A program made the position numbers and the translations under genes. The notes under the pieces are model-generated. The model was not told the origin of the DNA. It made no database searches and saw only the letters and a list, made by a program, of their open reading frames with translations. A DNA stretch of 32,714 bases. Source: Didymodactylos carnosus. Its lineage: Eukaryota; Rotifera; Eurotatoria; Philodinida; Philodinidae. The stretch covers positions 1 through 32,714 of the forward strand of contig CAJNOQ010001356.1 in NCBI GenBank assembly GCA_905250885.1, written 5' to 3'. Shown here one piece after another: positions 10,020-20,912 of the stretch; the first letter of the stretch is position 1, and each line of letters opens with the position of its first letter.

Positions 10020-12118
10020 ATGGGTGATTTGCGTTCAAATAACAAGAGTAAGAACATTTGGTCGCGGATTACTCTAGAGCAGTTGGTTACAGGTATCGCT
10101 TCTCTGGAACATCGTGGTAGCCTTCTCGATACCGAAACATGGCGACTAAACGCTGTGACTGGTTTGCACCGTTCTCTTTGGGGTGAACTCATTGATCTAT
10201 TAAAGCTTGATCATAGCGAAACTACACGTCACTCGTTGTACAAGCTTTGGCATATAAATCGTCACAATATTCGGCAGACAAGAAAAGAACAACAACTGGT
10301 AGCGAGTGCGATGGAAATGCGGCTGATATTGATCGAACAGAAGGATTTTTTGTTCTAGCGAGGAATAACTCATCTCTACATTCCAGTCCATCGCTACCGG
10401 TGCCGCCAGGGCCCAATACTCATGCTAGGAAACAAGAAACTGCTGATGACGCCAAAAGTTTCAGTGCTGACGTTAGTGAAACCTCGTTTGTTCTCACTCC
10501 CACCGAGTGGAAGAATGCTTTCAGTCGTATGCATCAGAAAATGAAATCTGATTGGACTGACATATTTTAGAAAAAGTTGGTTTCATGTGGACTTAAATGT
10601 GCAGTGAAATTTAAAACACCGTATATTAAAAAGGGAACACGAAAGCAAGCGTGCCGTTTCTTTTGCTGCCATGCTGCATGGAAAAAAAAGGACAGCATGG
10701 CCCATGTTGTATGCACTCTTAGCATCTGCTCCCGAAAATACCAGATAATTCTAGAAAAGGCATCGGACGAGAACATGTCGATACTCTTTCTTGTACGAAC
10801 TACTGGCAAGGAGAATAACGATATCAACATTGAAATATCTGCACGTCAACCCCATGGTAAAAATCGCATCCTTGTCGGTACGTACTCCTACCGTTCAGCT
10901 CGGAAACGAATTTTAAAAAATATGATTTATATATTTTAGGACAGCGAGCGAACCAAATCGATATATCAGGTACTGTACCAAAGAGGACTATTCTTACGTT
11001 CATGTCGATGCTACAGGAAGTGTGCTAAAAAAAATGATAGAGCAAAAACTTTCCTTGCTGTATGCGCTCGTTTTTAAAGACGGGAATGACTCGAATGATA
11101 CCATTCCGCTTGCTCATGGGGCTCTTGCCGATCACACTGTTTCGAGCATTGGTTATTTCTTCGGAAACGTGGCGCAAAGTATTGCCCAAGTGACAGGTAA
11201 ATAATTCTTCTCTCTTTTTTTGTGATTGACTTTTCTCCTGCTATCATGAATGCAACTCTTCAAGCATCCAACGGAGAAAACATTAAGATTCATCACAATC
11301 GTTGTTGGAATGTTCTGTGTGGACACTACAATACTTCAGTTGTTGCCATGTCATTCATGCTGTCGCAAGAAGTTTGACGGCAGCGAATGTTGAGAAAAAG
11401 ATTCGACAAGGCATATTGCATATATTCGCTTTCATCTTGTGTTGCAACGATATCAGACAACTATATGACCTTCTCGGATCAATCGTCAACATATTCGGTG
11501 ATCCAAGTGAAGAGAACGCGCAAGAATATTTTGAACGATTGCTCGCTCGTAAATTCAACGTTGATAACGAAAGCGTGTCATTGTTAACCAATGATAAGAA
11601 GATATTCAAAAAACCTAAAAAGCAAAGATCAATTGAAAGCGGTCGATGAATATTTTCGTTCCAATACTGCCATCATCCATCAATCACCTTTCAATGAAGA
11701 AGCCATTCGACTATATCCCAGCCTTACTACTCTTATTAATTCGAAAACTAAATATAATGAAATTATCAACCCACTCTTTTCTCCACGAATAATTCGCATA
11801 TTTTATAAATGGTGGGCATATTTACCGTTATGGACAGGCTTGTTGTGGCATTTCGAGGAGTGGTGTGCAAATAATATAGAAAAGACGGTACAACCAACAT
11901 ACAATCCTATTCGTCACTCCAATGCTTTAATTGAAAGTTATTTCTGCACAACGAAAAGGAGTATTTTTAAGGGAAAAACTCATGGTCGACCATCGGATAT
12001 TATGATTGATCTGTATCGAAGCGTTCAAGCGCAGTTCAAAGCTAATAAATTTAGTGTGACACAGAGTTCGAAGGGTAGGAAGAGAAAAAAGAAGAACGTG
12101 AATGTAGTGGAGAAGTGA
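10020..12118 (+). pseudogene. DDE-type transposase region (multi-exon, several frame breaks)
   Basis: The first frame starts at an ATG at 10020 (112 codons). A second, Ser/Pro-rich frame leads into LTPTEWKNAF, an in-frame TAG at 10568-10570, then a Cys/His-rich block (KKGTRKQACRFFCCHAAW). An intron at 10882-10939 splices VGT to TASEPNRYIRYC and into YVHVDATGSV, the likely first catalytic Asp. FFVIDFSPAIMNATLQASNG holds the likely second Asp and follows a frameshift near 11200. CHVIHAVARSL and helical sequence follow another shift near 11335. After a third near 11625 comes RHSNALIESYF, the likely catalytic Glu, then KRSIFKGKTHGRP. D-D-E order, the CH pair between D2 and E, and a basic C-terminus fit a eukaryotic cut-and-paste transposase. 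I could not name the superfamily. The 10020 and 10360 frames are not joined by a clear intron. Confidence 0.6.
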
Positions 12119-12176
12119 GGCAAAAAAAATGTTGATCTAAACCGTCGAAGTATATATTTCAATATCATCGACACAT

Positions 12177-14032
12177 TTGCCTCGACGTGCCCGATCGAAA
12201 ATTGAAGATCAATCTTACTGCGTTACAAAAAAATCAAGTAGACTCTTTGAAATTTCTTTTTTCTCTTTAAATTTTACATCTGTGTTTAGTGAATCGGACG
12301 AGAGTGCAACAGTTTCTTCATTCAATGAGCAAATATCTACTTCTGATGATACAGAGGATAACACGTCTCTAAAGTAAGAAAAAAATTATTATCATATAAA
12401 TGAAGATCTTGTTAATTATAGTCGGTCATCATGTTCTAGTGAAACAAAGTCTTCGTCTGAAAATGTTTCAACGGTAAGTAGTAAAAGTTCTCTTGATGTT
12501 CGTATGAGTTTAGATAAATCAACGACCGACAATGATGAATCAAGCAAAGCATCTGGTGAATTTAATTTTGGGACGAATCTCGTCTCTCCGCTGAAGAACG
12601 CCTTGCATCAATCAAGCAACAGTATATACCATTACGTGCATTTGTCACTGATAAAGAAATGAGATTTCTCCTTTATATAGAACCGAAGGTGACAAATAAT
12701 CAGTCATCAAAGAACATCTCTTGTCAGCTGTCACCACAATCGGAAACAATTATTGATGGTTACACAATACAATGGCCAAAATTTCAAATTCGAAATGCTC
12801 TGTTTCAAGGTTGTTTAACAAAAAGAATTAAATAGCTGTCTTGCAATGCTTGCTGTTATATAATCTTGCTTTTTTACAGGTCAATCGTACTCAATTAATA
12901 ATACGTGTAATGTCGATTCGGCGTTATTTGCTCTTTATTTCTTGTATCGAACTGATCTCAACATCGCCGAAGAACTTATCAATGCCCCAGGAAAATCATC
13001 GTACGAGGCACTTTACAAAACTTTTCACCTCGTCGAAACAGAAGGGTGGGATGCTGCATGTATTAGTTGGTTGCACACACACAATCGTTTCAAAACACCT
13101 GATCGGCGAACAAAGAGCATGTTTGGATCATTGGATGAAAACGTTTTCCGCTTTATCAAAAGTCAACAACGTCACTCGAGCACAATAATATGCTCAAGAC
13201 CTGAGTGCAAAGCTAGAAAACGTACTGTTACAAGTACAGAATTATCTATGCCCTGAGTAAATATTTTTCAATTCTTCATAAACAATTCTTTTCAGGTCTT
13301 GTCATGACAACGTTGAACAGTTCGAAGTCGAAACTATCGGCAACTGTACAGCGATGAAGAAACGCCTCGACGACGTGACGGCAGCCGATGCTCATCTAAA
13401 AATGAGAAAAGGTCGAGTGTCAATAGTTAATGCTGAGACAAACAAGCAAGAATATGTGTATGTATAAGTGTTTCTCTCTCTCTTTTGAACTTTAATATTT
13501 CGTTGGATTATAGAGAAGGATTCCTATGTAATGCACAAACTGTCGCATCTCCCAGCAAATTTGACTGTGGTGATCCTTCTTTCGCAATAGTCGATCTCAC
13601 AGCACGTATACGGCGAAGCAACGATGAAGGATATGAGTCAAATCCTGTTCGCCCCCGTGACTTAAGACATGTGCTGAGCATTGGCTCTTCAAGGTATGTT
13701 GATAATAAATTTCTACTTTTTTTCTCATTTAGAAAAAAATTATTATAACGCGTGTTTAAAAAGTCTATTTTTGGTTTTGATTCTTATTTCTGATATTAAA
13801 TAATGTATCTGCTTAATCGTATATCTATCTCATTCATTTTCTAACTTTTTTATTTTTCGTATATATAATTAGCTACAGGTTACGTGCTGTGATAAGTCAC
13901 AAAAATGCACATTTCACTACCACCCTTATCGGCAACGACGATCAGCTCTACATTTTCGACGATGTCAAACATGTCAGAAATTCAACAGACAATATCAAAA
14001 CTAGCATTTACACGAAAATTCCTGAACTTTAA
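12177..14032 (+). pseudogene. USP/USPL1-like cysteine peptidase region downstream of the transposase
   Basis: A Ser/Asp/Glu-rich linker is spliced over an intron (12374-12421). After a frameshift near 12565 come FWDESRLSAEERLASIK and an IDGYTIQWPKFQ segment. Intron 12810-12879 joins FQG to QSYSINNTCNVDSALFALY, a textbook Cys-box of ubiquitin-specific and USPL1-type peptidases (Asn-Thr-Cys-x-x-Asp-Ser). A Cys pair (CSRPEC) and, after intron 13257-13295, CPESCHDNVEQFE look like a zinc ribbon. After intron 13694-13872, YRLRAVISHKNAHFTTTLIG is a His-box and LYIFDDV supplies the Asp. Stop TAA is at 14030-14032. Cys, His and Asp are all in canonical order. A second frame slip lies near 13240. It may be one gene with the transposase or a separate adjacent gene; no stop-promoter boundary decides this. 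Confidence 0.62.
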
Positions 14033-14110
14033 CTATTTGTGTTCATTTTTTTCTTGTTTTTATTTCTATTTTTTAAATGTTTCTGTTACCTTTTTGCTAT
14101 CATTCAGATA

Positions 14111-14116
14111 AATAAA
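14111..14116 (+). terminator. Candidate poly(A) signal of the peptidase region
   Basis: AATAAA (within ATAAATAAATATAAAT) lies about 80 bp after the stop at 14032. Confidence 0.4.
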
Positions 14117-14705
14117 TATAAATAGATTGTCAATAATGTATACATAAGATGATTTTCTTTTGATGATTGCTTTTTGTCAACACCTCAAACCTAAACACAT
14201 GTTTATGTTATCATCAATCGAATGAAATGAGCAAAAGACAATTTTTAAGAAGAATTACACGTTCAGTATTGCAGTTGTGTTATTTATCAGAGCGCACGTA
14301 TGAAATATAAACTGATGAGCATCCGCTTCGACCGCTTAATTAATGCGCTTGAAATATCGTAATTGTTCATTTTCAATACAGAACACTAGCCTATAATGCA
14401 GAAAAGAAGAATACAGATGATAATAGAAAAAAGTTAAAGAAAAGCAAATCAATGAACAATACAGAAATATTTTTCGCTACTGTTGCTTAACATATGATAT
14501 AAAAAATTGACGAAACAAAAATTCTTCTGAATAAAAGCCCATCAATGTATGAACAAGACAAATATCTGCGCTTGAAAAGAAATCAGTTAACATCATTGTC
14601 TGATAATTTAGAGTGCACGCAATACTTCCTTGACTGATACGAGTTTGTTTTGTGTCAAAGAAACCGTAATAATGACGAAATCAATCAAAAGCAAACTGAT
14701 TTTAC
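14117..14705. other. Non-coding AT-rich stretch
   Basis: No gene, inverted repeat or recognisable repeat was seen in this stretch. Confidence 0.4.
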
Positions 14706-16072
14706 TTGAAAACTATCATAATTCTTTTCACAGTTAAACTATATCGTATAATATCTCGTCATTGGTCATATTTTCGATCAATTTCTTTTTCTTTCGCTCT
14801 TGACCAATCTCTCGCTTTCTCTTTTTTTTTCTTACCTGTCACAATTTCTCTTATATACATATATATGTATATAAAGGAGAATAAATCCATTGTTCATGTT
14901 CTTCATAATCAGTTTCATTCTCAAAGGGATGGCGAAAAATCTTTAATAACATCCTCGCCCATGAATATTATCGGTGATCAGCAAGAAATTCCACATTTTT
15001 CTCAAATAACAGTAGCCAAGATCCTCAAACAGATAAGTAGCAATAAAATAGGCTTTGAATATTTGTGTCCCGATGCGTTAAAATTTTTTTCAGAAACAAT
15101 TTTTTCAAGTGTTGATATTTCTTACACAATATTCGACGTTCAAGAATTATTAGCTGCTTTTACTCAACTCATTGTGGGTCAAACTGTTTTCACTTTACGC
15201 TACTGTTCATTGAATCGATGAGAATCGTCACCCTGTCTCGCTGTCTCGACATTGTTTGTACGCCCTCCAATTGATAGTACATCCACATTCTTAGACTACC
15301 GTTTGATCCCGTTGCCGATTGCATTCAATGGGGATAAGTACGTTTACTCAAACCTTCCGAAGTCAATCGGTGTAAACGTAATACATCAGACATTGATGAA
15401 TGCACGTTCTCGATTGTTGTTCAATGTCAAAAAATGCCCGTGTCAATTGCACTGTCGAGCTCAACGTGTTTAACTCAGCTGTTGGATGACGATACATTAA
15501 CCCCTAGCATATGTCAAGTGATTCGAGCACAAGATATGCAGCAAGGTGTTATCGAAATTGTCAATGCCATATGGCTACTGTACAACATTCGTGAAATAAA
15601 TTATTATCAGGCACATTCTACTTCGAACGGATTAGTTGAAACCATACCGATCAGCGAGCCAGCAATTTTACGTACACCGTGTGAAAAAACAATAGTATGT
15701 ATGGACGTTCAATTACCAGCAGCAACGTGTATTCAACGTCGAATCATCTTTAAACCAAGTCTTTTTACCAACTTCCTGAATCGGCCAACTTTCATTATAC
15801 CAATTAAAAACATGACGAAAAGATTGCTATCAACATATAAATTACAAGCAGCACAATCGGCGAAAGAGATCATGACAGAATTTAAACCAACTCAGTCAAA
15901 AACATAACAATTCATTAATGAACTTGGCACATTTATCGTATCTGTCGTATTCTTTCTCTTCTTAAGCATTCTTGTCTACATCATCAAGTGTAAAAAATAT
16001 CATGTAAACACAGACACAGATAAACTTCAAACACTTGTACACGGCCTTATAATACCTTTTTACCTTATATAA
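14706..16072 (+). pseudogene. Envelope-like ORF remnant with C-terminal membrane anchor
   Basis: Three frames in series look like one protein. The first carries an amphipathic segment (DVQELLAAFTQLIVGQ) and stops at TGA 15219-15221. The same frame resumes with DYRLIPLPIAFNG and NLPKSIGVN. A shift near 15440 leads to a Cys-containing stretch (STCLTQLL, CEKTIVC, ATCIQ) ending at TAA 15905-15907. Beyond that stop, in the same frame, comes a strongly hydrophobic segment (GTFIVSVVFFLFLSILVYII), then Cys-Lys-Lys and a short tail to the stop at 16072. An L-I-P-L-P block, spaced cysteines and a single C-terminal transmembrane helix with a short cytoplasmic tail resemble the envelope-like third ORF of env-bearing LTR retrotransposons, which bdelloids are known to carry. 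No LTR or pol is adjacent. An unrelated type-I membrane protein is the alternative. Confidence 0.4.
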
Positions 16073-16179
16073 CAGATAAATAGTTCTGCCTCCTAAACAC
16101 AATAATCCCAGCATATAATAAACGTACGTAATACGCTAGATGTGAATGTCAGAGGCTGATAATTTTAAGTGTACGGGAA

Positions 16180-17794
16180 GCGAGTTGGAGCCAGTGAAGA
16201 AACCCAGCCCCACAGCATTTTCTCATATTTACCCATGATGCCAGACGATCAAGGCACTAATTAGCGATTTTCTCCTTGCTGACTTTGTCAAAGATAAAAC
16301 GTAAGATGTGCAATCGATAAAGCATGAAAAGTTTTATCTCGAGCCCTCAGAGATAGAGCTAGAACCAGTGAAGGAACGAATCCCCACAGCATTTTCTGAT
16401 ATTAACCCTGATGCCATATGATCAAGATACTAATTAGCGATTTTGTTCCCGATGGATCTGGAAAGGGAAAAGTAACAAGTGCAATCGATAGAGCATGAAA
16501 AGTTCTATCTGGAGCCATCAAAGATCGAGTTGGAGCCAGTGAAGAAACGAATCGCCACAATTGTTGTATTAAGATCAAACGCATTTTCTGATATTAACCC
16601 CTGAGGCCATATGACCAAGGCACTAATTAGCGATTTTCTCCTTGATGATTTGTCAAAGGGAAAAAGTAACAAGTGTAATCAATAGAGCATGAAGCGTTCT
16701 ATCTGAAGCCAACAAAGATAGAGTTAGAGCCAAGGAAGAAACGAATCGTCACAGCATATTCTTGTACTTAATCGTAATGCCATATGATCAAGCCACTAAT
16801 TAGCCATGTTGCCCTTAATGCCTCTATCAAAGCGAAATCTAAGATGTGCAATCGAAAGAGCATGAAAAGATCTATCTGGAGCCATCAAAGATCCAGTTGG
16901 AGCCAGTGAAGAAACGAATCCGCACAGCATTTTCTTGTATTTACTCCTATTGCCATACTTTCAAGACACTAATTAGGGATTTTGTCCTTGATAGCCCTGC
17001 CAAAGGGAAAAGGTAAGATGTGCAAGCAGTAAAGCATGAAATGTTCTATCTGAAGCCATCGCACATAGAGTTGGAGCTAGTGAAGGAACGAGTCGCCACT
17101 ATTGTTGTATTAACCCCTAATCAAGGCACTAATTAGTGATTTTGTCAAAGGGAAAAGGTAATATGTGCAATCGATAGAGCATGAAAGGTTCTATCTCAAG
17201 AAAAGCAACTTAGAGTTGGAGTAATTGAAGAAACTAATCCCCACAACGTTTTCTTCAACTTACTCCTGATGCGCTTATGTACTTACTCCACCCAGGCTAG
17301 AGTGAAGCCAGTGAAGAAACCACTCGCCACAGCATTTTCTTGTAGTTAGTTACTCCTATTGCCATATGATCAAGGCACTAATTAGCCATTTTCGCCTTGA
17401 TGGCTCTTGAAAGAGAAACAGTAACACGTGCAATCGATCAAAGGTAGAGCTGAAGCCAGTGAAGGAACGAATCGTCACAACATTTTCTGATATTAATCTC
17501 TGATGTCATATGATCAAGCCACTAATTAGCGATCTTAATTAGCGATTAATTAGCGATCCTTTATAGCCCTGTCAAACGGAAAAGGCAAGATGTGCAATAA
17601 GTAAAGCATGAAATTATCTATCTGAAGCCATCAAAGATAGAGTTGGAGCCAGTGAAGGAACGAGTCGCCACTATTGTTGTATTAGCCTCTAATCAAGGCA
17701 CTAATTAGTGATTTTGTCGAAGGGAAAGGTAATACGTGTAATTGATAGAGCATGAAAAGATGTATGTAGTGTTCTGAAAAATAGAGTTGCAGCC
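16180..17794 (+). repeat. Tandem satellite of about nine ~170-bp units
   Basis: The landmark CACTAATTAG recurs near 16256, 16428, 16620, 16792, 16965, 17124, 17375, 17517 and 17697, giving spacings of about 172, 192, 172, 173, 159, 251, 142 and 180 bp. Each unit also holds GAGTTGGAGCCAGTGAAG, AACGAATC-CCACAGCATTTTCT, GCCATATGATCAAG, a GTGCAATCGATAGAGCATGAA block and a TCTATCTGAAGCCATC block. Units are diverged by small indels. No frame is conserved between units, so it is non-coding. Confidence 0.9.
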
Positions 17795-18110
17795 AGTGAA
17801 CAAAAGTAATGCAGGACGTTTGCGCCGGCCATTAATTGCGACGAACATAAGTACATTATTGTTTGTTCGGAAGTCAAGAAATCGTATTCTACCAACATCG
17901 AAGGGAACTGTCTCGGTTATGCAAACAAATCAAACATTTTCAACACACAATCAGTCTCATCGATTAGTTGGTGACTTAAGAAAGCGAGATATTAATTTGA
18001 TCAGAAATATGCTGATCATGTTTTGTATATTCATCGTCGGTTGGGGACCGTCATATATTGCAGTATTACGTTTCTTACGTACGTTGAAGTTCTTTTCTGT
18101 CTATTGCTAA
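17795..18110 (+). pseudogene. GPCR (class A-like) fragment around TM6
   Basis: The frame switches from satellite to coding sequence at about 17795. It contains a basic third-loop-like region, then RKRDINLIRNMLIMFCIFIV followed by GWGPSYI. That pattern of a basic stretch, a hydrophobic helix and a Trp-x-Pro kink is TM6 of rhodopsin-like receptors. About 25 codons later the frame ends at 18110, possibly at a degenerate splice site (ACGTACGT near 18080), with no TM7 or NPxxY. TM1-5 are absent because the left side is satellite. This is a broken receptor exon joined to satellite DNA. Confidence 0.55.
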
Positions 18111-18220
18111 TTCTAAGTGTTTTTCATTTCTTATTGAACAGTTACTCAATAAGGAATAAAAATTGTATTTTCTGGCGAAGCTGAGTGATTGGTGGCCACA
18201 TATCTCAAAAACGAGACGGC

Positions 18221-18575
18221 ACCTATTTTTGCTAAAAAGCCTCAACACATTGCCGTACATTTTATCACTCAGATGGAGTAAAAGGTAGAAATGGATGGAT
18301 ACTCACTAATTAATTTCTGTTTTAAGTTTTTAATTTGGGCGATCTTGCATTAAACTCATAAGTAAAATGTTTCATCTGCAGAAGAGTAGATCGACATTTG
18401 AACTAAAAGATAAAGTTTATTCTCTTCCATTTCATTCACTGGAGAAAAATATATAATTAGCTTTAGATTAATTAAATCGGATTTTAATTAGTGAGTATCC
18501 GTCCATTTCTACCTTTTATTCCATCTGAGAGATAAATATACGGCAATCTGTTGAGGCTTTTTAGCAAAAATAGGT
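18221..18575. mobile_element. 355-bp miniature element with 92-bp inverted repeats
   Basis: The left arm 18221-18314 (starting ACCTATTTTTGCTAAAAAGC) matches the inverse of 18485-18575 at about 90% over 92 bp. The interior of about 170 bp is AT-rich and non-coding. No convincing target duplication was found beside the arms. The element lies between the GPCR fragment and the hydrolase pseudogene, ending 16 bp before its ATG. Confidence 0.8.
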
Positions 18576-18590
18576 AGTAGATAATAGATC

Positions 18591-19486
18591 ATGGGGCAGT
18601 ATCGTCCTTCGTTTTGGGTATTTAATGGTCACCTACAAACAATTCTGAGCGATAAATTTTGCATAGTTCCACCTATGAGTTTCACTCGTATCTTACTGCC
18701 AGTAGCGCATGAAGGTCGAATAGCGACAGACTGGTATACAAGACCTATTCGAAATCAAGCTGTTATGCTCATTACTCAAGGTATCATTCACCAAGAATAT
18801 TTAGCGGTGCTTATACGGCTGATATACACGAGACTATCTCGTACATACGGACGATAATTTTGGAGATGATACTCCGTTATTTGCTGTCGGTAAACATTTT
18901 ATCTTCTGATGTGTGAGGAAACTACCACATTTTGACACCTATGGAATTAGTGATGTGTGCTTTAGGTTATTCATGCGGAGCTGGAACACTAATAAAATAT
19001 TTCGGTGAACAAGCTGATCACTGTCGCTTAACAGCTGCAATTAGTCTATGTGCGAGCTATGATTATATTGCAACGACGAATGGCCTGGAAAAATGGTTTA
19101 ATTTGAGACTTTACAATAAAGCATTAACTGAAACTTTACTCGGTTATCTCAGAACTCATGAAGGTCAGTTTAAAGATACGACATATTTAAACCTAACTAA
19201 CGTTTATAGGGCTCGCACCATCCGTGAATATGATATTGCAACAATAGTACCACTGTTTGGCTATGCAGATGTCCTTGACTATTATAAAGAAGGCAGCTCA
19301 GGTCCGTGGATTCAACATGTCAGAATACCAAGTCTGATTTCATCGACTATTGACGATCCCATTTGCGTTATTGAAGGGCTTCCGTTATTAGCAGTAAGAA
19401 AAAATGAACATGTCATTGCTGTACTCACAAAAGAAGGCGGGCATGTTGGCTGGTTAGAAGGGTGGTGGCCAAGAAAATATACTTGA
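18591..19486 (+). pseudogene. ABHD1/3-YheT family alpha/beta hydrolase pseudogene
   Basis: ATG at 18591 opens YRPSFWVFNGHLQTIL, the family's N-terminal signature, then the strand leading to ITQGI. About 35 residues expected next are missing. The sequence resumes in another frame with GAYTADIHETISYIR and, after a second shift, DDTPLFAVG. A clean 76-bp intron (18890-18965) splices GTC-G to GT-TAT, giving FAVGYSCGAGTLIKYFGEQ, the nucleophile elbow. Expected G-x-S-x-G reads GYSCGA, so Ser is present but the second Gly-x pattern is altered. Later come an acidic site in STIDDPI and the catalytic His in GGHVGWLEG. The reading frame stops at TGA 19484-19486 where Trp is expected. The same frame continues with VVVEYIR-like family sequence. 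Family members act on membrane lipids or esters; this copy is dead. Confidence 0.85.
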
Positions 19487-19769
19487 GAAAGTAGAGTTGT
19501 GGTAGAATATATTAGAATAATAATGAAAAAATCCACTATGAGTGGAATACAGATAGTGATCGAAATGCTGAAGAACTATCTGTTGAATATTCGGTGGATA
19601 CGTTTGAAATTACGTTATAAGATGCATATTTTTGAATAATTTTTAATTCATTTGTGAATAAATTAGGTGTTTCTAGACTTGATGAATTACATATGAATTT
19701 ATGAAGGAATAATTAGCTAATATGGTAGAAAATTGTGAAACTAATTCAAATCCATTAGTCCAAAAAGGA
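19487..19769. other. 3' flank of the hydrolase pseudogene
   Basis: The first ~130 bp still read as hydrolase C-terminus beyond the stop (to about 19619). The rest is AT-rich with no feature seen. Confidence 0.45.
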
Positions 19770-20208
19770 ACACCCGGGAAAAACAACACTACACCACACT
19801 ACAAGAGATTATCCGCTATACCCCGCTACAGAGTCACTACAGTCCACTACACATCCACTACGTGACCACTACAATGTCACCACAACGACACTACAACGCT
19901 ACTGCCGTAGTGGAAACAGTGTAGTGTAGTGTTGTCATTTCCCCCTTCGATTTCAAGCATTTACTAAATTCATCGAGATATTCTACTGTTTTATGGTGAT
20001 GAGAAGTTAGAAAACAAATTAGTGACAAATTTTCTAGCTGAAAAAACGTGGAATTGCAGTAAAAATCATTTTCTGTGGAAAACGTTGTAGTGTCGTTGTG
20101 GTGACATTGTAGTGGTCACGTAGTGGATATGTAGTGGACTGTAGTAGCTCTGTGGTGGTGTATAGTGGATAATCTCTTGTAGGGTAGTGTTGTTTTGCCC
20201 TTGTTGGA
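19770..20208. mobile_element. ACTAC-rich foldback element with nested inverted repeats
   Basis: The left arm (19770-19897) and right arm (20083-20208) are inverted copies over about 125 bp, both dense in CACTAC/GTAGTG. Examples are GAGATTATCCGCTATAC versus the inverse of GTATAGTGGATAATCTC. Inside, 19918-19945 (AGTGTAGTGTAGTGTTG) is a second inverse of the left terminus, so a smaller foldback of about 180 bp is nested in the larger one. No coding capacity and no clear target duplication. Confidence 0.8.
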
Positions 20209-20912
20209 ATCTCAAAAAGCTTGTTCTTAAAAAGGCAACATCTTTTTATCGATTTTTGTCTATCGCAGTTCAAAGATTTGAAACAAAAATGTAATTAAAA
20301 AAACGAAAGCGTCATTTCGTTGAGTTGTCAGTTCTCTGTCGAATGACCCTAAAACCGACTATCCGACATGCATTAGTATTGAGTTAACGCGGTGTGATCG
20401 AAAACTTCCTCTAAGCAGACCACTCATCCTGTTTTAACTATAGAATATGCTATATTCTGTTATCTGTAAAAGAAATTCTTTTATAAAAACTCGTCCTTCA
20501 TTCAGTCGAGAAATGAAACAAGGCGGTCCGTTCACGTAATAGTAGATTTTTTTGGCAAGTTTTTTTTATGACTGACTATGCTAAAATAACGAAAGGTAGT
20601 CGTCACACAGCTATATTTGGTTTGTAACTCAGCAATGAAACCACCAAATTCCATGAATTTTTCAGGACAGAAAATGAAATTCGGTTTACAGGTTTTCTCT
20701 AAATTCCAGCGCCATATCTCTGATTTGAGTGAGATAATGGAAAGACAAAGTGAAAAAAATGTGATTCCGTCACGCTTGTATTGGTCGAGCTTCTGACTTA
20801 CTATCATGGATAAAAAAATACTTGTCGTAGACGTTTAGAATCCAACTCTTCTCGATATGCAAGTGGTTAGAGCACTTAAGACGTATTTTTCGCTCTGTCG
20901 CTAAACTGCCGA
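20209..20912. other. Non-coding stretch
   Basis: No supported gene or repeat was seen. The sequence is AT-rich with short unrelated open frames on both strands. Confidence 0.4.

Noticed and set aside
10299..10358. Candidate 60-bp intron between the first two transposase frames
   Set aside because: It has GT and AG ends and a typical size, but joining leads into a frame without protein character that stops early, not into the LTPTEWKNAF frame.
16402..16584. Minus-strand frame in the satellite
   Set aside because: It is not conserved between satellite units and is cut by indels in neighbouring copies.
19312..19536. Antisense frame over the hydrolase pseudogene
   Set aside because: It is a shadow of the hydrolase coding strand, which has clear family motifs.
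19801..20160. Telomeric repeat array (GTGGT-like runs)
   Set aside because: The runs are diverged GTAGTG units arranged as inverted arms; no uniform short tandem telomeric repeat is present.
20034..20273. Thr/Tyr-rich minus-strand frame
   Set aside because: It is produced by the ACTAC-rich arm of the foldback element.
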